DNA of 64,000 nucleotides from Candidatus Vicinibacter affinis (GCA_016714365.1 JADJNH010000005.1:1-64000); one strand, 5' to 3'. Numbered from the stretch's first letter, positions 34,239-43,864 are shown. The notes: generated from the letters alone by a model not told the origin. Program-made: numbers and translations.

Positions 34239-36671
34239 TTATTTTTTCCAGTCATAGTTTACCGTTCCACAATTGCAACGAATTTTGTTTTTTACATTGT
34301 CAAAGTTTTTCATTGCAACAAACGATTTACACTTGTCGTCAGAGCAATAAAAAGTCTTGATTAGTTTTTTTACGTCTTCCCAAAATACGTCAAGGTCGTT
34401 AATGTTTTCTTTAAATGTATTGTCGTGTGATGTTTTATTTCCTATTAGAATTGGTGAAGCCAGAATACTGTCGATGTTGTTTTTGGTTTTCAAGTCTGCT
34501 GGTGATTGCTTGTTCACTCTGCTTTGAACAGACGACAAAAGTTCATTCATCATTCTTTCCTCATTCCTGTCATTGAAACGAAATGTAAGTCCAGCTTCAA
34601 TGTTGAATGCAATCTGTTTTAATTGTCTTTCAGCATAACGTCTAATGTCATTGCCAAGTCCGTCAATGTTCTTTGCTTTGAACTTGCCTTCGATTTTGGT
34701 TCTCAAATCTACAAGCGGAGTTTCAAAAGTTGTTCCCTTTTCCGCTGTCCAAGAAAGTGATGTTATTAACCAATTATTTCGTTTTGCTTCACTTGATGCA
34801 ATATCAAAAAAGTCTTTCTCGTGGGTTAATAAAATGATTTGATAATCACTGAACTTATTTATCAGAAGCCGAATAAATCTTGTTCTATGTGTGCTGTCAA
34901 AGCTTGAAATAACATCATCCAATACAAAAAAATCATTCTCTTTATTGAAAGCCTTAACAGATGCTAAGAAGAAAGCTAAACCTAAACAGTTTATGTGGCT
35001 TTCACTTAATAAAGCTACTGGCGGTGTTTGTCTTTCGTTGTAAAATGTATATTCTATTGTAATTCCAGAGAGTTCATCATTTTTGTCTTTGATTGGAACA
35101 AGTTGAATGTCCTCAACTTTTTCATTCGGGTTCATTTCAACGTAATAGCTGTTTATTTCATCCGAAAACATTGTTAAGAAACCTTCTAACGCTTCTTCCT
35201 GTCTTTTAATAAAGTCAGTGTATAAAGCCTCAAATGTTATTTGTTGTTTCGTTAAAACATCCTCTTCTCTTTCAAGTTTTTTATGAGCCGTATAAGCATC
35301 TAATGCTCTTGAAAGCTTTGTATGAATTTGCAGTTTAATATTTCCTTTGATGCTATCGGCAAGTGCCTTCGATTTTACTTTGGCGTTGGAAATTAAGCCC
35401 TTAATTTCTTTGTCATCAATTTTGACAAGCGAAAACTCTTTTAAAGGGTTTGTTGAAAAAATATCTTTTTTCAAATCTTCGCCAATAACTTTTATAGTAT
35501 TTTGAATTTGCTCAATCTTCTTTTTTGTTGCTTCGTTTTCCTTTTCGGCAAGATGCTTCTCTTTTAGCAAACCGCTAATTACTGTATAATTATTACGAAG
35601 TAGCTTAGTAAGCTCTTCGCATTCTTCATTGAGTCTGTCTTGTTCCGCTTTTATTTCCTTTAAATCTTCAACTCTTTGATTTAATTCTTGTGTAAGTTTG
35701 AGTTTGTCCTTTTCTTGTTGACACAATGGGCAAAAATCATCCTTTACAATGTCTTTTTTAAGAACCTTTAAACCTTCTGAGAGTAATGCCAGCAATTGAA
35801 GTTTACCTATTTTATCGGCATCCTTCCTTAATGCGATATAGGATTTGTAATAATCTTTGTATAAAGAATGAATGTTATTAATCTCAATTTCTAAATCAGT
35901 TAATGTATCAGCAATTTTGTTGTGGAAAGCAATCTGCTCAACAACTTTAGTTTCTTCATTTGTTTCAATTGATTTAAGTGCTGTTTTAACATCCTTAAAA
36001 GATTTGATTTCTTTTTCAAGTTTTAACGGTGCAATTACTTTTAAAGCTGTTTCAAAGAATTGCTTTGAAGATGTGATGTTTTGTCCTAAACTCTCTAAAA
36101 GAATGGCTTGTTGAGCACTTCGCTTATTACTATATCCACCAGCCTTTATTCCTCGGGCAATTCGTCCGCCAACAAGCTTTAATAAACTTCTTAGTTCTTG
36201 CACTTGGCTGAAGCCAATTATATTTTGAAGGTGTTTAAGTTTGTCTCCTTTTGTAGCAATGATAAACTGCACCAAATCTCTGTATCGCAGAATTAAGTTT
36301 TCAGATTGCGATTGACTAAAATAACTTGCAAACTCCTTAGAACTATTTGAGTTAAATGTTTTAAGTAAATTGTTTATTGACTTTTCATTGTCAAGTAACT
36401 TGTTTGAATATTGAATTTCAATCTTTGCTTCATCACTTGGATTGAGAAATACGTTTCTTAATGCGTTTTTCCCCTTGCCTCCAACTTCTTCACCTGTCAA
36501 ATGTTCTATGCTGTCATTATAGAACCATTCTAAAGCATCTGTAATTGAACTTTTACCTGTTCCATTGTCGCCATAGATTAGTAACGACTTCTTGTCGGGA
36601 GAAAGATTTAAACCTTCTCTAACACCTCTGATGCCAGTGATGTTTATTGATTTAATCTTGTTATTACTCAT
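34239..36671 (-). CDS. SMC/RecF-like AAA ATPase with zinc hook and zinc ribbon
   Basis: About 810 residues from ATG 36671, whose ATGAGTAA overlaps the stop of the preceding small gene. Walker A is LLIYGDNGTGKSSITDALEW (about 30). Two long coiled-coil arms (VEDLKEIKAEQDRLNEECEEL) surround a hook-like FCPLCQQEKDKL. The second half has the ABC signature region LSESHINCLGLAFFLAS and Walker B FFVLDDVISSFD, then LLTHEKDFFD. The C-terminus carries a zinc ribbon (CSDDKC ... CNCG). Such ATPases act as DNA-end or damage sensors and are the sensor in several defence systems (Septu, Lamassu, RloC-like). It is the last gene of its four-gene cassette. Confidence 0.85.
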   Translation of the reverse strand: MSNNKIKSINITGIRGVREGLNLSPDKKSLLIYGDNGTGKSSITDALEWFYNDSIEHLTGEEVGGKGKNALRNVFLNPSDEAKIEIQYSNKLLDNEKSINNLLKTFNSNSSKEFASYFSQSQSENLILRYRDLVQFIIATKGDKLKHLQNIIGFSQVQELRSLLKLVGGRIARGIKAGGYSNKRSAQQAILLESLGQNITSSKQFFETALKVIAPLKLEKEIKSFKDVKTALKSIETNEETKVVEQIAFHNKIADTLTDLEIEINNIHSLYKDYYKSYIALRKDADKIGKLQLLALLSEGLKVLKKDIVKDDFCPLCQQEKDKLKLTQELNQRVEDLKEIKAEQDRLNEECEELTKLLRNNYTVISGLLKEKHLAEKENEATKKKIEQIQNTIKVIGEDLKKDIFSTNPLKEFSLVKIDDKEIKGLISNAKVKSKALADSIKGNIKLQIHTKLSRALDAYTAHKKLEREEDVLTKQQITFEALYTDFIKRQEEALEGFLTMFSDEINSYYVEMNPNEKVEDIQLVPIKDKNDELSGITIEYTFYNERQTPPVALLSESHINCLGLAFFLASVKAFNKENDFFVLDDVISSFDSTHRTRFIRLLINKFSDYQIILLTHEKDFFDIASSEAKRNNWLITSLSWTAEKGTTFETPLVDLRTKIEGKFKAKNIDGLGNDIRRYAERQLKQIAFNIEAGLTFRFNDRNEERMMNELLSSVQSRVNKQSPADLKTKNNIDSILASPILIGNKTSHDNTFKENINDLDVFWEDVKKLIKTFYCSDDKCKSFVAMKNFDNVKNKIRCNCGTVNYDWKK

Positions 36672-36867
36672 CTTCTTTGTCAATTTGTTTTAGTTCCTTC
36701 TGAACAATTTCGTCCAAAGTATTTTGAACATTTTTATCAGAAAGTTTTCCCTGACTATAAAGCTCAACTATTGCGTCAACGGTCTTTTTGTCTGCATTCG
36801 GAATGTTATAGATTTCCGCAAAAAAATCATCAATCACGTCCTTACCACTTTTTATTTTATCGTCCAT
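36664..36867 (-). CDS. Small acidic protein of the helicase/SMC module
   Basis: A 67-residue acidic, helical protein (MDDKIKSGKDVIDDFFAEIY, then LYSQGKLSDKNVQNTLDEIV). No signal or motif is visible. It is coupled by stop-start overlap to the SMC-like ATPase and lies 11 bases after the GIY-YIG gene, so it is probably a subunit or regulator of the module. Small helical partners of SMC ATPases occur in other defence operons, but no homology is claimed. Confidence 0.65.
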   Translation of the reverse strand: MDDKIKSGKDVIDDFFAEIYNIPNADKKTVDAIVELYSQGKLSDKNVQNTLDEIVQKELKQIDKEDE

Positions 36868-36878
36868 AGTATTTGTTG

Positions 36879-37334
36879 TTATTCAAAATATTTCCAGTCA
36901 ATTACAAAATTTGCTTTTATCTTTTTTTCTAAAATTTCAAATCCTGATTTGTTATTGCAAATCGGGTAAACACCATATTTTTCAACGAAGTCAAGTATAA
37001 AATAGCTTTCCAAATCTTCTATTCTAAATTCCCAAAAGTTTTTAAGCATTTCAAAATTTATTATCGTGAATTTAAGTTGACCTACTTTTCTATAATTTAC
37101 AAGTCCTAAGTTTTTACTTTTTCCTTCAAAGTGTCCAGTCAGCCTACTTCCCATACTGTTCGTCTTTTTCTCACTCATTCCGATGTAAAGTAATTTTGAT
37201 TTTTTGAATGGATATTGAATTTCGCAGTCTGTTGTGAAGATAAAATATAGTCCAACCAAACCTGCAAGTGGTTTAATATTTTGAATTTCAAAAGTCTTAG
37301 GCGTGTCAAAGTATATATTAAATTCACTATGCAT
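36879..37334 (-). CDS. GIY-YIG nuclease-domain protein
   Basis: A 151-residue protein. The GIY element appears as GLYFIFTTD (about 30), the YIG element as LLYIGMSEKKTNSMGSRLTG with the conserved Arg, and a later Glu in LESYFILDFVEKYG with a terminal Asn in PICNNKSG, together a plausible full GIY-YIG active site. It lies two bases after the large helicase. GIY-YIG nucleases make single or double-strand cuts. Here it would be the DNA-cleaving effector of the module (inference). Confidence 0.75.
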   Translation of the reverse strand: MHSEFNIYFDTPKTFEIQNIKPLAGLVGLYFIFTTDCEIQYPFKKSKLLYIGMSEKKTNSMGSRLTGHFEGKSKNLGLVNYRKVGQLKFTIINFEMLKNFWEFRIEDLESYFILDFVEKYGVYPICNNKSGFEILEKKIKANFVIDWKYFE

Positions 37335-37336
37335 TA

Positions 37337-40300
37337 TTATACAGTAATATTATTTGTTTTTTTGACATCCCACACAAAACCAATTTCATTTAGTTTGTCA
37401 AATCTGAATTGCGATAATTTATTACGCTTATAATTTACTCTTTGGTCATTTACCCAGCGTCCTATTTCCTTATTGTGTTGTGGAACTATTGTTGTGCCGT
37501 TTAACTCTTTAAATTTTAATAGTATGTTATACTTCTTCAACCACTTGATGTCGTCTTGTTTACTCCCTTCATTGATTATGTCTTCACTCCATTTGAACCC
37601 CAATTCATTTAATAATTCAATTTTAAAATCGTCTAATTTATTTTGCTTTTTCTCCATTCTCTGCCCAAGAACCCAAGTGCCAAGAGACTTGTAATTTCCT
37701 GTTTTTGCAGAAGGGTTACAATTGTTATTAGCGATACTATATTTTTTTAATTCTTCATAACGCTTCATCCATGCTAAATCAAATCTTTCATAACGATTTG
37801 TTTCAAAATTGAAATCAATAGCTTTTAATTTATCAAGTCTTGCAGGAAGTAGTTTATTCCTCTTATATGCAGTTCGCTGACTAGCAGCAAATTTGTATAA
37901 CGGGTGATTTCTTTTAATCTCATTATTTCCTTGTTCTTTGAACAATTTTTCTAAATCTTCATATTGCGAATTCCAATTATTTTCAAGTTGAATTTCTTTG
38001 CTTATACTGAAAGGGAATGCAATATCCTGTAATAGCTTGAGTTGTTCATCATTTAAAATATCTTCTCTAAACGACTTTCGTTGTATCTGCATCCATCTGT
38101 ATAAATCCTTCTCTTTACTCGGAACATCCAAATGACTATGAATATTTTTGAATAGCAAAAGTTGATTGTAATTTAACTTCCAATCTAGTGGCGTTATTTC
38201 GGACTTTACTCTACCAGATTTTCTTGTTCCCTTCCACTTTCCACCGCCTTTTTCAAATGGGAAATTGATTTTGTCTAGTAAATCTTTTCTATGGGGTTTT
38301 AATTTATTTCTACTATGAATAAATCTTTGATTTTGCATCCAACCATTTAAAATTGGATTTATTTCTGCCATACTTGCAAATGAGTTCCCATTTTCAATTA
38401 ATTCTTTCAATAGATTATAATTTTGCTGCCAGTTTTTTTCTTGTGTTCCAATCTCTTTTTCATGTTCAACTTTTTTGTAAGTATTGAAAACATATCCTGT
38501 TTTAAGGATAGAATTTATTTGTAAATCGTCTAACTGGTTTTCTCTATATTTTAGCCTAACCCTATGAAGCCAATTGAATAAATCTTTGTCAATTGCTTTT
38601 TTAACAAAGAAATTGTCGTTAGTCTGATTATATTGAATTAGGCGATTTATCATTACATCCCAATCAAAAAATTCTCTCTTAGTGTTTTCTAATTTTATTC
38701 CAATCTCTGCTAATAATTTGAGTTTGGTTTCATTTAGTCTGTTTCTTGAATTACTATATTTTAATTCTTTTACAAACTGCTTTAATATTTCATATTGAGG
38801 ATGGTCTTTGGAGATTTTTACTGAATTGTAAGTTTTAAAATATTCAGATAACAATTCATATTTCTTTTGCCAACTTAATGTTACTTTTTTGTCATTACTA
38901 AAGCTCCAATCGAAGTTTATACTATTTAGTTTTTGAACAAGTTCTCTATCAAGTTTCTGTTTTGAGTTTGCCTCACGTTGTCGTCTTTCCCAAGAATATA
39001 ATGCTAGATTTATTGCTGAACTAACTTGTTTAGTATTATGTTTTTCATAATATTCTTTTAGTTCTTCAAATCTTTCTTCCCATGATTTACTTTCTTCAAA
39101 AGTAAATTGAAATCCAATTGCTAACAATTGCTCAACCCTTTCAGGATTTAGCAATCCTTTGCGATAATTAATTCTCAATCTATTTACTTTTCTTCCTAAG
39201 GTAGTTCCCATTGTTGGAACGTTTACATTATCATGTATAGCCTTGTATTCTAACAATAATTTGTAATCGCTTTCAAATAATGACTTGTCAGGGTCAAAGT
39301 CAAAATTTACTTTTTCAAGTTTTTTTATTTCGCTATCGGAGAGAAGTCCTTTATTGAAATTCACTCTTTGACTTACACACCATGTTCCTAATCCAAAACC
39401 GTTCTTTAGTTTGTATCGGGCTGGAATGTTGGAGTTTCCATTGGCTTTGAAATATTGTTCAACTTCCTTGTAGTGAATTTCCCAACTGTCTTTTAGCGTT
39501 TCAATGACTTGGTTGAACAAAGCATTTTTAAGTTTCTCTTGAATTTGTTCAAACTGAATTACTCGTTCAGTTTGGTCATCTGAGAAGGTAAATTCTATGG
39601 TTGCCTTTTGTTTTCTGTTTTCCTTTTCCCACGCCAATTCGTTTATTTCAGTAACAAGTCTTTCATCTTGGTCGCAAAGTGAACGGATTACTGTAATTAA
39701 GTTTTTGTAATCACTTTTTTCAATTGCATCTTCTACTGTTTCTCTGTCCTTGTGAAAAATGGGAACAACGATAAAACCCATTTCCTTATTTCTGTGCTTG
39801 GCTTTACGCAAGGCTCTTCCTGCGGATTGCACAATATCAATTTTTGAATTCTTCGGGTCGCTGTAATAAACAACATCTATTACAGGAACATCAACACCTT
39901 CGGTTAAACACTTTGCATTAGAAACAACAGCTTTGTCGGCTTGCTCAAACGCTTTCAAAATAATTTCCCTTTCGCTTGTCGTTTGAGTTCCGCTAATTGA
40001 AGTTGAAATTGCATTAGGAACTAATCTGTTGTGTCGTGCAGCAAAGGCAAAAGCGTTTTTGATACGAGAATGGAAAGTTAAAGCATGAAATGCTTTATAC
40101 TTTTCCATTACAATATTCAATGCGTAATTGTGTGCATAGTCAGTTATACTTTCGGATTTGGTCAACTGAATATTTCGTTCAATGTATTTCTTTAAATCGC
40201 TGTCTGAAACACCAACAGCAATGATTTTATAGTTTACTAAAATCTTCTTCGTGATTGCCGTTCCAAAAGTCATACGATACGCTTCTTTACCGTAAACTTT

Positions 40301-41509
40301 AGGATTGCTCATGTCTTTTAAAAAAGTAATTCTCCCTGTATGTTTTGCTTTCAATTCAGGCGAAGCAATTCGTGGAGTTGCTGTCATGTAGAGGCGTTTT
40401 ACGCCTCTTACTTTTTCTTTGTTGTGAACTAAAGTGAATTTATTAAGGTCTTCAAAACCTGCTGTTTTGTGGGCTTCGTCTGCAATAATCAAATCAAATT
40501 GAAAGTCTGGAACTACTTGTAATGCATCAACAACAACCTGTAAAGATTGATAGGTTGAAAAAACAACCTTGTTTTCTGGTCGTTGCAAAAAGGAAGCAAC
40601 AAGATTTTTATCAGATGTTACATTCCCTGGTATTTCGTAAGTGTGTGTAATTGCAATATCGTTGTCAATGTCTGCATCAATATCTTTTTCGCTACAAACA
40701 TTTAAGCGAATAAATTTTGTGTTGTATGCTTCGTTCCAATTGCTTTTGATTTGTCGCAACAATGCTAATGAAGGAACTAAAACCAAAGTGTTTGTAGCTT
40801 GTAGTTTCTCCTTAATCCAAAGAGAGGTTAATGTTTTGCCTGCTCCGCAGGGCAAAATCAATTGCCCTCTTTCGTTGTCTTTAAAGTGATTTACTACTGC
40901 TTCAATTGCGTCTTGTTGGTAGTCGTGCGGAGTTGGTTTTTTGATTTCTTTAATCGGTTCACCGATTAAAGCGTTTCTCATTTTCTCAAAGGTCGCTGCT
41001 GAAATATTTTGAAGATGTGAGTAACTGAAAAATTTGAAGTTGTCAGTTAAGTTTTGAGCAACTTGTGTGATGTCAGAAGAATTTGAAAAAACACAATGCA
41101 AGTCAGCGTTTCGGGCAAAGCCAAAGAAGTTGCCCAATTTGTCAGCATTCCAATTGAGTTTTACTGTTTCGTCATTCTTGAATTTGCACTGAATTGCAAT
41201 TACTTTTTCGTCACGGTCAACAATTAGTAAATCTATACCGTGTTCAACAGTCGGTAAGTTTAGTTTTTGTTTTAGGTCGGTTGGTATTTCTTCATAGAGG
41301 TAAACGTCTTTGCAGTCGTATTCTGCTGCAAATTCACTGTCATGGAGAAAACAAAGTTTTGTAAAGTATTCAAATAATTTTCCTGCTCTTGTTGTCTTGG
41401 CGGTTGTGTCTGTGGCTGATGTGTTATATTCTGAAAGTTTCGGTTTCAGGTCAGTCCACGAATGAACACCTTGTAAAAGTCCAGCTAATATTTTTTCATT
41501 CTCTGTCAT
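37337..41509 (-). CDS. Large helicase: Mrr-like nuclease + SF2 helicase + ten HA repeats
   Basis: A 1390-residue protein. The N-terminal PD-(D/E)xK-like domain has EHGIDLLIVDRDEKVIAIQC with QCK (about 88-112). The SF2 helicase has LILPCGAGKTLTSLW (about 216), IADEAHKTAGF, YMTATPRI, and QSAGRALRKAKHRNKEMGF. From about residue 675 to the end I count ten repeats of 60-70 residues, each opening with W or F, with a central GxWVxxQRxxY-like element and ending in NxIGFxW, which is the helicase-associated (HA) domain pattern. HA arrays are thought to bind nucleic acid. It is the first gene of the cassette, with no HTH regulator or methylase, so it is not a classical R-M system. Confidence 0.85.
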   Translation of the reverse strand: MTENEKILAGLLQGVHSWTDLKPKLSEYNTSATDTTAKTTRAGKLFEYFTKLCFLHDSEFAAEYDCKDVYLYEEIPTDLKQKLNLPTVEHGIDLLIVDRDEKVIAIQCKFKNDETVKLNWNADKLGNFFGFARNADLHCVFSNSSDITQVAQNLTDNFKFFSYSHLQNISAATFEKMRNALIGEPIKEIKKPTPHDYQQDAIEAVVNHFKDNERGQLILPCGAGKTLTSLWIKEKLQATNTLVLVPSLALLRQIKSNWNEAYNTKFIRLNVCSEKDIDADIDNDIAITHTYEIPGNVTSDKNLVASFLQRPENKVVFSTYQSLQVVVDALQVVPDFQFDLIIADEAHKTAGFEDLNKFTLVHNKEKVRGVKRLYMTATPRIASPELKAKHTGRITFLKDMSNPKVYGKEAYRMTFGTAITKKILVNYKIIAVGVSDSDLKKYIERNIQLTKSESITDYAHNYALNIVMEKYKAFHALTFHSRIKNAFAFAARHNRLVPNAISTSISGTQTTSEREIILKAFEQADKAVVSNAKCLTEGVDVPVIDVVYYSDPKNSKIDIVQSAGRALRKAKHRNKEMGFIVVPIFHKDRETVEDAIEKSDYKNLITVIRSLCDQDERLVTEINELAWEKENRKQKATIEFTFSDDQTERVIQFEQIQEKLKNALFNQVIETLKDSWEIHYKEVEQYFKANGNSNIPARYKLKNGFGLGTWCVSQRVNFNKGLLSDSEIKKLEKVNFDFDPDKSLFESDYKLLLEYKAIHDNVNVPTMGTTLGRKVNRLRINYRKGLLNPERVEQLLAIGFQFTFEESKSWEERFEELKEYYEKHNTKQVSSAINLALYSWERRQREANSKQKLDRELVQKLNSINFDWSFSNDKKVTLSWQKKYELLSEYFKTYNSVKISKDHPQYEILKQFVKELKYSNSRNRLNETKLKLLAEIGIKLENTKREFFDWDVMINRLIQYNQTNDNFFVKKAIDKDLFNWLHRVRLKYRENQLDDLQINSILKTGYVFNTYKKVEHEKEIGTQEKNWQQNYNLLKELIENGNSFASMAEINPILNGWMQNQRFIHSRNKLKPHRKDLLDKINFPFEKGGGKWKGTRKSGRVKSEITPLDWKLNYNQLLLFKNIHSHLDVPSKEKDLYRWMQIQRKSFREDILNDEQLKLLQDIAFPFSISKEIQLENNWNSQYEDLEKLFKEQGNNEIKRNHPLYKFAASQRTAYKRNKLLPARLDKLKAIDFNFETNRYERFDLAWMKRYEELKKYSIANNNCNPSAKTGNYKSLGTWVLGQRMEKKQNKLDDFKIELLNELGFKWSEDIINEGSKQDDIKWLKKYNILLKFKELNGTTIVPQHNKEIGRWVNDQRVNYKRNKLSQFRFDKLNEIGFVWDVKKTNNITV

Positions 41510-41547
41510 TAGAAACGAAAAGTTGTCAGGTTACGGAGTGCGGTTGG

Positions 41548-41613
41548 GCAAAAGCAAATGTGGTGCAACTGTGTGTCGGCTTGTGGGTGGCGTTGCACCT
41601 CTTTTGATTTTGC
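41548..41613. repeat. Class 2 hairpin i
   Basis: Arms GCAAAAGCAAATGTGGTGCA (41548) and TGCACCTCTTTTGATTTTGC (ending 41613), AAATGTG arm first. It lies 39 bases upstream of the helicase start. 41614-41684 is T/G-rich spacer without features. Confidence 0.7.
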
Positions 41614-41684
41614 TGAAGCGTTGGCTTTTCTGTTCATTTTTTGCACTGTCGTTTGATGTTGCACTGTCGTCATAGCATTACTGG

Positions 41685-41816
41685 TAACGATTTGCGGCTA
41701 CAAGAAGTTGGCGATTTCGGAGACGAAAACTGTCTGCCACCACTACACTTGATACGAAGCACAAAACTTCATGTAACCACTGAACCGCCAATTTCTTGTA
41801 GGTGCTGTTAGCACCA
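41685..41816 (-). other. attC-like site 13
   Basis: TAACG at 41685 and GTTAGCACC at 41807, arms GGCTACAAGAAGTTGGCG and CGCCAATTTCTTGTAGG. GTTAGCACCAG is complementary to TTGGTGCTAAC at 42249-42259, its own cassette end. Confidence 0.88.
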
Positions 41817-41893
41817 GTTTTTATTTCCATTTCGTACTTTTTTTGTCGTCAACATTGTTTTCTTTTCATTAGTCAGCTATTTAATTGTCTGTA

Positions 41894-42244
41894 CTAAAAT
41901 TTCTCTTTCTCAATAACAAACCAGTCGTCCAAAACTGCTCCACTAAAATCTGTATCTAGTGCATAATATCCAATTGGTCTTAAGTTGTCAAGCCCAATTT
42001 GGTTTGTGTTTTCGAAATAAAGTCCTATTCGGGTTTTAATAATTGAACCTCCGTGTCGTCTGTCAATTTGATATTCAAACCTGTCAAATATTGCTTTAAT
42101 TTCATTTTGTTCAAAGCCTCCTAAAAAGTCTATGTCGCCTTCATTGTCTTTGAATATTTGTTCAAGATTGTTAAACGCAGTCTTTGTTAAGTCAAGAGTC
42201 CTACATCTTTCTGTCAATAATATTTCGAGTTGTTGGTCTGTCAT
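41894..42244 (-). CDS. Hypothetical cassette protein, 116 residues
   Basis: The sole gene of the 571 bp cassette 41688-42258. It starts MTDQQLEILLTERCRTLDLT and has two parts: an N-terminal helical segment and a C-terminal beta-rich segment (RRHGGSIIKTRIGLYFENTN, then DDWFVIEKEKF). It is soluble, acidic and has no signal or known motif. Its ATG lies about 15 bases from the cassette's upstream edge, so any promoter must lie in the previous cassette. The function is not recognised. Confidence 0.7.
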   Translation of the reverse strand: MTDQQLEILLTERCRTLDLTKTAFNNLEQIFKDNEGDIDFLGGFEQNEIKAIFDRFEYQIDRRHGGSIIKTRIGLYFENTNQIGLDNLRPIGYYALDTDFSGAVLDDWFVIEKEKF

Positions 42245-42255
42245 AAAATTGGTGC

Positions 42256-42384
42256 TAACGGTTTAGCACTGACGAAGTCCGCTGGCATTGCAGCCAAAGG
42301 TAGAAATTTAAGCCAAACTTTTGTATTTTCATTTAATCAAAAAATTTTAAAAAGCGGATTTTGTTCAGTGCTGTGTTATAGGTC
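42256..42384 (-). other. attC-like site 14 (first cassette)
   Basis: TAACG at 42256 and GTTATAGGTC at 42375 flank arms GCACTGACGAAGTCCGC and GCGGATTTTGTTCAGTGC, a subgroup of its own. GTTATAGGTCGTT is complementary to AATGACCTATAAT at 43982-43994, which fixes the array's right end. Confidence 0.82.
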
Positions 42385-42427
42385 GTTTTTAGTTTCATAA
42401 TACATTTAGTAATCGATGTGCCGACTT

Positions 42428-43864
42428 TTAAAGTACTATTAATTTTTGAACTAAAACCCTATTGAATTCTTTTACTATAAATGAATACATACCTTTAGAA
42501 ATATTTGAAATATCCATTTCATATAAATTGTATCTTAATTCAACATTTAATTTTTTTATTAACCGCCCATCAGAACTAATTAATAATATGCTTTCAGTAA
42601 TTAATGGGTTTTCAAGTTTAATATTCAATTTGTCAGACGCGGGATTTGGCCAAATTTGAAAGTTATTTTGAAAAATATTTTCTGTTCCTGTAGTTCTTGA
42701 AGAGAATACTAACATTTTGGCTTTTGAATTATCCGCCCAATCACAAAATGCTAAATAAAAATTACCATCATTACCCAACGTTAAGGATTGGTATTCTCCT
42801 AATTCATCATTTGTGTATTCGGCTGAATAAAGAACCATTGGAGTTGAAAAAGTTTTTCCTTTATTTTCAGAAAAGACATATTTGAGATTAAAAGTATTAA
42901 ATTCTTTTTGGTTATAAATGACATGAACATTACCATCACTAGTGATATAACCTTGGGCATAAGCACCATCAGATAATTTGATCGAATTCCAATTTTCATC
43001 AATGAAACTGTGATAAGTAATTGGAGTATTTGTTTCATGCGGTTCGTGGGACAACACACCAGCAAAATTAAAGTTAGTATGTGATATGGGCTTAGTGATA
43101 TTGTTTGATATAGTGGTAGAATTATTTGAGATTGAAATATTCGACCAATTATCTCCAAAATCATTACTTGTAAAATGATATATTTGGTTATGTACAACAC
43201 TTCCGAAAGTAACAAATAATTTTTTATTTTTGCCCCAACTAATGTCAGGTCCTGTATTGAAATTAAAAAATTCTTGTGGTATAAGAAATGAATGGGGAGT
43301 GCTCCATGTTTCACCACCATTTACCGATTTCGTAAAATTTATTTTGACATCCCATGGCTGAATTACAAAATCAGCTAAATTATAAACTAAAAAAAGTTCT
43401 CCATTGCCTTTTGCAATTAATTGAGGGTAATCTGATGCCTTACCATCATGATACGGTTTACTAATAAATTTCCACGATAATCCATCATCTATTGATTTAT
43501 AGAGTTCCAAATCTATTATCCAGTCATCCCACGAAATTACTCGCATTACGATTAGATAGAAGTTACCAACATCATCATGTGCTAATACTGGATCAGCAAC
43601 TGTTGCTTCCAGATTTCTTGGTTCTATGGAATCAATAACCGACCAGGTCATACCATTATCGATACTTCTATGTATTAGTGTACGTTCTCGGTTATTAGGT
43701 TGTGTGCTGATACGCTCCATGGAAGCAACAATAAACGTATTTGTTGTTTTTGATTGAATACATTCAAGTTCTACAATTCCTTTCGTCCCCAAACTGCTAA
43801 TAGTCTGACCTTGTAAATGAAGTTGGAATAAGAGAATGAAAAATAGAAGTTTTGACTTGTTCAT
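42428..43864 (-). CDS. Secreted BNR/sialidase-like beta-propeller with T9SS domain
   Basis: A 478-residue intact protein. A signal peptide (LLFFILLFQLHLQGQ) is followed by BNR-type Asp-box elements (SIDNGMTWSVI, SIDDGLSWKFI, SVNGGETWSTP, SNDFGDNWSNI), each SxDxGxxW, as in sialidase-like propellers. The end is a type IX sorting domain (IWPNPASDKLNIKL, then ISKGMYSFIVKEF). Sialidase catalytic Arg/Tyr residues are not evident, so a binding role is as likely as hydrolysis. It is the cargo of the first cassette, next to the recombinase. Confidence 0.8.
   Translation of the reverse strand: MNKSKLLFFILLFQLHLQGQTISSLGTKGIVELECIQSKTTNTFIVASMERISTQPNNRERTLIHRSIDNGMTWSVIDSIEPRNLEATVADPVLAHDDVGNFYLIVMRVISWDDWIIDLELYKSIDDGLSWKFISKPYHDGKASDYPQLIAKGNGELFLVYNLADFVIQPWDVKINFTKSVNGGETWSTPHSFLIPQEFFNFNTGPDISWGKNKKLFVTFGSVVHNQIYHFTSNDFGDNWSNISISNNSTTISNNITKPISHTNFNFAGVLSHEPHETNTPITYHSFIDENWNSIKLSDGAYAQGYITSDGNVHVIYNQKEFNTFNLKYVFSENKGKTFSTPMVLYSAEYTNDELGEYQSLTLGNDGNFYLAFCDWADNSKAKMLVFSSRTTGTENIFQNNFQIWPNPASDKLNIKLENPLITESILLISSDGRLIKKLNVELRYNLYEMDISNISKGMYSFIVKEFNRVLVQKLIVL

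Noticed and set aside
6022..42384. CRISPR array
   Set aside because: The repeats are about 130 bp, palindromic over their full length, and spaced by whole genes. No short spacers and no cas genes are present.
6022..42384. Terminal inverted repeats of insertion sequences
   Set aside because: No transposase lies between them, each site is a complete palindrome, and there are no target-site duplications. The one-cassette-away complementarity fits cassette insertion instead.
42799..43320. 173-codon minus-strand ORF inside the BNR protein gene
   Set aside because: It is a shadow frame of the intact 478-residue gene with clear Asp-box and T9SS motifs.
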